Source: CAIYWZ01 sp964497925 (GTDB taxonomy: Bacteria > Pseudomonadota > Alphaproteobacteria > CAIYWZ01). From it: a stretch of DNA of 64,000 nucleotides. The notes under the pieces were generated by a model. It was not told the origin of the DNA. It searched no databases and saw nothing but the letters and a program-made list of their open reading frames with translations. This document shows positions 59,742 to 64,000 of this stretch, piece after piece. The position numbers and the translations under genes are program-made. Position 1 is the first letter of the stretch. Each line of letters opens with the position of its first letter. Location: positions 1-64,000 of the forward strand of contig CAZCFE010000001.1 in assembly GCA_964497925.1 (NCBI GenBank), given 5' to 3'.

Positions 59742-61001
59742 ATGGAAAAATCAGTCGTTTCTTTTGGATGTAGGCTTAATACCTATGAATCAGAAGTCAT
59801 CAAAGATATTATTGAAAAAGTAGATGAAAACGTTGTTGTTTTTAATACATGCGCTGTCACAAGCGAAGCTGAACGTCAGGCACGACAAGCCATTCGTCGC
59901 ATGCGAAAAGAAAATCCAGATATCAAAATTATTGTCACAGGATGTTCAGCACAAACCAATCCTAAGATATATGAATCTATGGCCGAAGTGGACCTTGTCC
60001 TTGGAAATCAAGAAAAATTAAAATCTGAATTCTATACTTTTGAAGACAGGGTCAAAGTGCGCGTAAATGATATTATGTCTGTCAAAGAAACTTCTTTGCA
60101 CTTTGTTTCTGGGTTTGATGAGCATTCGAGAGCTTTTCTTGAGATTCAAATGGGATGTAATCACAGATGCACATTTTGCATTATCCCTTTCGGACGAGGG
60201 AATAGTCGAAGCGTCCCTTTAGGTGAAATTGTAGAGGTATCAAGACGACTTATTCTTGAAGGCTACAATGAAATTGTTTTAACAGGTGTTGATCTTACAA
60301 GCTATGGAGAAGATTTACCAGGAACTCCAACGTTGGGTCAAATGCTAAAACGCTATCTTGCTCTGGTCCCAGAATTGAAACGCTTACGTCTTTCTTCTTT
60401 GGATCCAGCAGAAATAGATGATGATCTTTTCCACTTAATTGCCACTGATCCACGCTTGATGCCACATTTTCACATCAGCCTTCAGTCTGGCGATGACCTT
60501 ATTTTAAAACGTATGAAAAGGAGGCATTTACGTCAAGATGTGATCAATTTTTGTAAAAAAGTTAGACAGTTACGATCAGATGCTGTTTTTGGTGCAGATA
60601 TTATTGTGGGTTTCCCAACAGAATCTGATGAAGCTTTTTTAAACTCCATGACGCTTGTTCAAGAATGTGATATTTCTTACTTACATGTGTTTCCTTATTC
60701 ACCAAGACCTGGAACACCTGCAGCGCGCATGCCACAAGTAAACAAAGCCCTCATTAAACAACGAGCAAAAGCTCTACGAGCACTTGGAGAAACTCAGCTT
60801 GCAGCTTTATTGAAGACAAAAGTTGGAAAAGAAGTCAATGTTCTTGTGGAGCGCGGAGGAACTGGACACTGTGAGCATTATGCCCCTGTTTGTTTGAAAA
60901 ATATTGAAAAAGATGCTACACTTGGATCTATTATTAAAATAAGCGTTGAAAGAGTCGAAAATTTAAAATTAATTGGGAAATTGACAAAGGAATCACTATG
61001 A
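59742..61001 (+). CDS. mtaB: tRNA (N6-L-threonylcarbamoyladenosine37-C2)-methylthiotransferase
   Basis: MtaB is a radical-SAM enzyme that converts t6A37 to ms2t6A37 in tRNA. The N-terminal cluster Cys residues are in FGCRLNTYESE (Cys10), FNTCAVTSEA near 37 and VTGCSAQ near 68. The radical-SAM motif is GCNHRCTFCIIPFGRG near 139, with a C-terminal TRAM-like domain. RLN(T)YE and the NTCAVTSEAERQARQ block point to MtaB rather than MiaB. It lies 2 bases after parB and overlaps the next gene by 4 bases. Confidence 0.93.
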   Translation: MEKSVVSFGCRLNTYESEVIKDIIEKVDENVVVFNTCAVTSEAERQARQAIRRMRKENPDIKIIVTGCSAQTNPKIYESMAEVDLVLGNQEKLKSEFYTFEDRVKVRVNDIMSVKETSLHFVSGFDEHSRAFLEIQMGCNHRCTFCIIPFGRGNSRSVPLGEIVEVSRRLILEGYNEIVLTGVDLTSYGEDLPGTPTLGQMLKRYLALVPELKRLRLSSLDPAEIDDDLFHLIATDPRLMPHFHISLQSGDDLILKRMKRRHLRQDVINFCKKVRQLRSDAVFGADIIVGFPTESDEAFLNSMTLVQECDISYLHVFPYSPRPGTPAARMPQVNKALIKQRAKALRALGETQLAALLKTKVGKEVNVLVERGGTGHCEHYAPVCLKNIEKDATLGSIIKISVERVENLKLIGKLTKESL

Positions 61002-61687
61002 ATATTCTGTGCATAACACATGCTGATTTTGAAACTCCAGGAATAATTTTAGAATGGGCAAATCAAAATGCCCATAAAATAAAAATTATAAAACCATACA
61101 AAAATGAAAATTTTTCCTTGAATGACAATCGATATGATTTTCTAATTGTTATGGGCGGGCCTCAAGATGCTAACGATTTAGAAAAATTTCCATATTTAAA
61201 AGAAGAAATTGAGTTAATCAAAAAATTCTCTCTAGAAAATAAAAAAATCTTAGGGATTTGCTTAGGCGCTCAACTCATAGGAAAATCTTTTGGAGAAAAT
61301 GCTGAAAAAAGTCCAGAAAAAGAAGTAGGGGTCTACCCAATTCAATTAACAAATGAAGCTAAAAATGATCCCTTACTAAAAGATTTTCCAAATACATTTC
61401 TTGCTATTCATTGGCATAATGATATGCCGGGCATAAAAAATGATTCTACGATTCTGGCCTCAAGTGAAGGATGCCCACGTCAAATTATAAAATTTGCAAA
61501 AAACATCTATGGTTTTCAATGCCATTTAGAAATCACCTCAGATGGAATAATAGAAATGATAAATGCTGCACCACAAGACTTATCTCCGTCTAGTTTTACG
61601 CAATCGAAAGAAACTTTAATTACTCAAAACTATAAAAGCATTAATAACACCATGATGAGTATCTTGGATAAGTTCTCTGAAATATGA
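60998..61687 (+). CDS. Class I glutamine amidotransferase-like protein
   Basis: This 229-residue stand-alone GATase-1 domain has the nucleophile Cys in ILGICLGAQLIG near residue 89, and the His/Glu of the triad in GFQCHLEIT near 172. An oxyanion-region MGGPQDAND is near 50. It resembles the GMP synthase-like GATase group (YfeJ/GuaA-type), with unknown acceptor. It is inserted between mtaB and ftsY, which are direct neighbours in many alphaproteobacteria. Confidence 0.85.
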   Translation: MNILCITHADFETPGIILEWANQNAHKIKIIKPYKNENFSLNDNRYDFLIVMGGPQDANDLEKFPYLKEEIELIKKFSLENKKILGICLGAQLIGKSFGENAEKSPEKEVGVYPIQLTNEAKNDPLLKDFPNTFLAIHWHNDMPGIKNDSTILASSEGCPRQIIKFAKNIYGFQCHLEITSDGIIEMINAAPQDLSPSSFTQSKETLITQNYKSINNTMMSILDKFSEI

Positions 61688-61703
61688 AAAAGGAACTAAT
61701 AAA

Positions 61704-62636
61704 ATGAGTGGATGGTTTCAAAAATTAAAGACAAGTCTTTCTAAAACGTCTTCTAAGATTGTTGATGGACTAACTTCTCTTGTTTTAAAAAGAAAACTAG
61801 ATGATGCTATTTTAAATGAATTAGAAGAAATTTTAATCATGTCAGACCTTGGTGTTGATGTTGCACGCATACTTATTGAAAAATTAAAATCAGAAAGATT
61901 TGATCAAGAAATTAGCTTAAGTGAAATCAAAGCTTTCTTAGCCAGAGAAATTATAAACATCTTATCTCCGACACAAAAAGTTTTTACAATAAAAGAAAAT
62001 AGAACCCCTTTTGTCATTATGATGATTGGCGTCAATGGTGGCGGAAAAACAACAACTGTTGCAAAATTATCACAAAAATTCAAGGGTATGAAAAAATCCA
62101 TTACATGCGTTGCCGGTGACACTTTCAGAGCCGCTGGTTCATCACAGCTAGATGTATGGGGCAAGCGTCTTGGTGTTCATGTCATATCAGGAGAGCAAGG
62201 GTCAGACCCAGCGTCTTTGGTTTACAAGGGAATCGAATCTGCGAAAAAATCACAAGATGATATTTTAATTATTGATACAGCAGGCAGACTTCAGAATAAT
62301 ACAGGGCTTATGGAAGAACTTGAAAAAATTCATCGCGTCATTAAAAAATATGATCATAAATCCCCAGATGAAGTCCTTTTAGTTCTTGATGCAACAGTTG
62401 GCCAAAATGCCTATTCACAAGTTGAGCTTTTTTCAAAAGCCGTGGGCGTTACAGGGTTGATCATAACCAAAATGGATTCATCTGCAAAAGGAGGCGTCAT
62501 TATTGGTATCGCCCAAAAATTTAAAATCCCCATTTATTTTATAGGAATCGGAGAACAACAAGAAGACTTACAAGAATTTAACGCTCATGAATTTGCATAT
62601 AGTCTTTTAGGGCTTGAAAGGGAATCAAATGAATAA
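61704..62636 (+). CDS. ftsY: Signal recognition particle receptor FtsY
   Basis: FtsY docks SRP-ribosome complexes at the membrane. The NG domains are complete: MMIGVNGGGKTTTVAKLS near residue 109, AGDTFRAAGSSQLDVW near 139, DTAGRLQNN near 191, ITKMDSSAKGG near 254 and GIGEQQEDLQEF near 282. At 310 residues it has no acidic A domain, as in many alphaproteobacteria. It overlaps amn by 8 bases. Confidence 0.96.
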   Translation: MSGWFQKLKTSLSKTSSKIVDGLTSLVLKRKLDDAILNELEEILIMSDLGVDVARILIEKLKSERFDQEISLSEIKAFLAREIINILSPTQKVFTIKENRTPFVIMMIGVNGGGKTTTVAKLSQKFKGMKKSITCVAGDTFRAAGSSQLDVWGKRLGVHVISGEQGSDPASLVYKGIESAKKSQDDILIIDTAGRLQNNTGLMEELEKIHRVIKKYDHKSPDEVLLVLDATVGQNAYSQVELFSKAVGVTGLIITKMDSSAKGGVIIGIAQKFKIPIYFIGIGEQQEDLQEFNAHEFAYSLLGLERESNE

Positions 62637-64000
62637 GATAGATACACAAACACCTTATTTTAATGCTGATGATGCCTATATTGCCATTGAGAGAATTTAT
62701 AATGAAAGTATCAACCTTATACAACAAGCATACGAAAAAATAATAAACCAATCTTTATCACAAGAAGAGCTGTTGGTACTAAAGAATGATTTAGAAAAAA
62801 ATGCCGTATACCCACAAATTGCATTTCAAATAGAAGATGAACATCTTTTCATCGACTCCAGTATGGCTTATGGAATTGCAGTCGACCCTGGACACTATGT
62901 AACCACAGTCACAAACCCCAAAGTATTTGAAAAATATTTAATAGATCAAATCAAACACATGCTCAAACATCATGATATTCCAGTTTTTATCAGCAAAAGC
63001 GACATCCCCATTCCTCTTTCTTTCGTTATTGAAACTGGGACCACAATTTCAGACCCCACGATTTTAAAAAAATTTAAAATTGTGTTTGCTCAAACAAATA
63101 TCAAAGATATGCATGATGATGTTCCAAATGGACTATTGCGTAAAAAATGTAAAGACTTACCGCAGCCACTCTCTCTTTTTTCAGCACTCAGGACAGATTA
63201 CTCCTTAAGTCGCCTCCACCATTACACTGGAACACATGCTTCGCACTTTCAAAACTTCATTTTGCTCACCAATTATCATCGTTATGTATCAGAATTTATC
63301 GAACATGCATTATCGGCTCTTGGGGATGAAGATATAGAATTGGTTAGCCCGGGCAATCATATCACAAAAAAAATAAATGGCATTTTAGTGGAGGAGGGTG
63401 AAAAATCTTTACATCTTCCACAAATGCCCGCTTACCATTTAAAACGCAAAGATGGCAATGGCATTACATTTATCAACATTGGAGTAGGTCCAAGCAATGC
63501 AAAAAATATAACTGATAATTTGGCAGTTTTGCGACCTCATTGCTGGATTATGCTGGGTCATTGCGCAGGACTTAGAAGATCACAAGAATTAGGAGACTAT
63601 GTCTTGGCTCATGGATACGTACGTCATGACCATGTTCTTGATAGCGCCCTTCCTCCATGGGTAAGCATTCCTCCTCTTGCCGAAATTCAAGTTGCTCTTC
63701 AAGAAGCGGTTTCAGAAATAACCGGTCTTGAAGATGTCGCATTAAAGTCAAAACTTCGCACAGGAACAGTTCTTGGAACCGATAACCGCAATTGGGAATT
63801 GCAATATGACGAACTGTATGAAAAATTTCAGCAACACAGAGCAATTGCAGTTGATATGGAATCGGCAACTTTAGCCGCTAACGGCTTTAGATTCCGAGTT
63901 CCTTATGGCACATTACTTTGCGTTTCGGACAAGCCCCTCCATGGAGAATTAAAACTTAAAGGCGCTGCAAATGCATTCTACAATGAAAGAATTGCTCAAC
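62629..64000 (+). CDS. amn: AMP nucleosidase (3' end outside window)
   Basis: The frame opens at ATG 62629 (MNKIDTQTPYFNADDAYIAI), overlapping the ftsY end by 8 bases, and stays open to the window edge (457 codons seen). Family features are the N-terminal domain with YGIAVDPGHYVTTVTNPK near residue 82 and the phosphorylase-like catalytic domain with MLGHCAGLRRSQELGDYVLA near 307. IAVDMESATLAANGF near 406 contains the purine-binding Met-Glu. Amn splits AMP into adenine and ribose 5-phosphate. The full protein is usually about 480-490 residues, so little is missing. Confidence 0.92.
   Translation, partial: MNKIDTQTPYFNADDAYIAIERIYNESINLIQQAYEKIINQSLSQEELLVLKNDLEKNAVYPQIAFQIEDEHLFIDSSMAYGIAVDPGHYVTTVTNPKVFEKYLIDQIKHMLKHHDIPVFISKSDIPIPLSFVIETGTTISDPTILKKFKIVFAQTNIKDMHDDVPNGLLRKKCKDLPQPLSLFSALRTDYSLSRLHHYTGTHASHFQNFILLTNYHRYVSEFIEHALSALGDEDIELVSPGNHITKKINGILVEEGEKSLHLPQMPAYHLKRKDGNGITFINIGVGPSNAKNITDNLAVLRPHCWIMLGHCAGLRRSQELGDYVLAHGYVRHDHVLDSALPPWVSIPPLAEIQVALQEAVSEITGLEDVALKSKLRTGTVLGTDNRNWELQYDELYEKFQQHRAIAVDMESATLAANGFRFRVPYGTLLCVSDKPLHGELKLKGAANAFYNERIAQ

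Overview
The window is about 64 kb of AT-rich bacterial chromosome, densely coding on both strands, with no gap above about 250 bases. It contains no rRNA, insertion sequence, prophage or CRISPR array that I can see. The gene content points to an alphaproteobacterium: a Tim44-like protein, Coq7, frataxin/CyaY, YqaA-DsbB-Coq7, RapZ with EIIA-Man and HPr, CtpA beside RppH, and RsmG-ParA-ParB. Low GC, two adjacent AmpG-type transporters, a short DapB, many exported proteins of unknown function, a secreted patatin and a secreted ankyrin protein suggest a host-associated lineage (Holosporales- or Rickettsiales-like). The lineage is inference; no marker tree was made.

Layout. 1-3209 (minus): the str operon rpsL-rpsG-fusA-tuf behind a clear sigma70-type promoter. 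3272-6605 (minus): surA-rsmA-amino acid antiporter. 6743-9734 (plus): polyprenyl diphosphate synthase and parE. 9731-11801 (minus): fabD-fabG-acpS, with no acpP. 11884-12864 (plus): two exported proteins built from three copies of one unrecognised domain. 12913-13067: tRNA-Ala and tRNA-Val. 13070-16911 (minus): gltA, an ABC exporter, an AtpC-like stub and bcp. 17037-21527 (plus): rodZ-like, mazG-like, a secreted NAGPA-domain protein, class II aldolase, dnaQ and terC. 21533-24932: secreted patatin (minus), then sixA and an Ala/Pro-rich exported protein carrying a hexanucleotide microsatellite. 24933-26553 (minus): yqaA-dsbB-coq7. 26632-28750 (plus): mreC, mreD, a CAU tRNA and the Tim44-like gene. 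28713-32081 (minus): dapB-cmk, and rapZ-EIIA-HPr; between these two groups is a small plus-strand Cys-rich exported protein.

32173-37284: an ABC-F ATPase and a secreted coiled-coil protein with J-domain-like ends (plus), then a SlyB-like lipoprotein and a secreted ankyrin protein (minus). 37483-45961 (plus): typA, two AmpG-like transporters, mutS and murJ. 45997-51354 (minus): a small exported protein, then ctpA (fused to a divergent polysaccharide deacetylase domain)-rppH-CDF transporter-phosphohexomutase. 51488-53953: an unknown exported protein, tRNA-Gln (minus), and the MBL hydrolase-plsC pair. 53950-57384 (minus): cyaY-ABC exporter and xseA. 57459-64000 (plus): rsmG-parA-parB-mtaB-GATase-ftsY-amn (amn runs off the end). 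Two perfect parS palindromes lie inside xseA and rsmG, marking this as the chromosome partition locus, which in related bacteria lies near the replication origin.

Many neighbours overlap by 4 bases (ATGA type) or end-to-end in convergent pairs, which indicates compact operons. The cell-envelope theme is strong: peptidoglycan turnover and export (AmpG, MurJ, MreC/D, RodZ, CtpA/deacetylase), lipid handling (FabD/G, AcpS, PlsC, MsbA-like exporters, patatin), periplasmic folding (SurA, DsbB) and about nine exported proteins of unknown or host-directed role. These last are the most likely place for undescribed biology.
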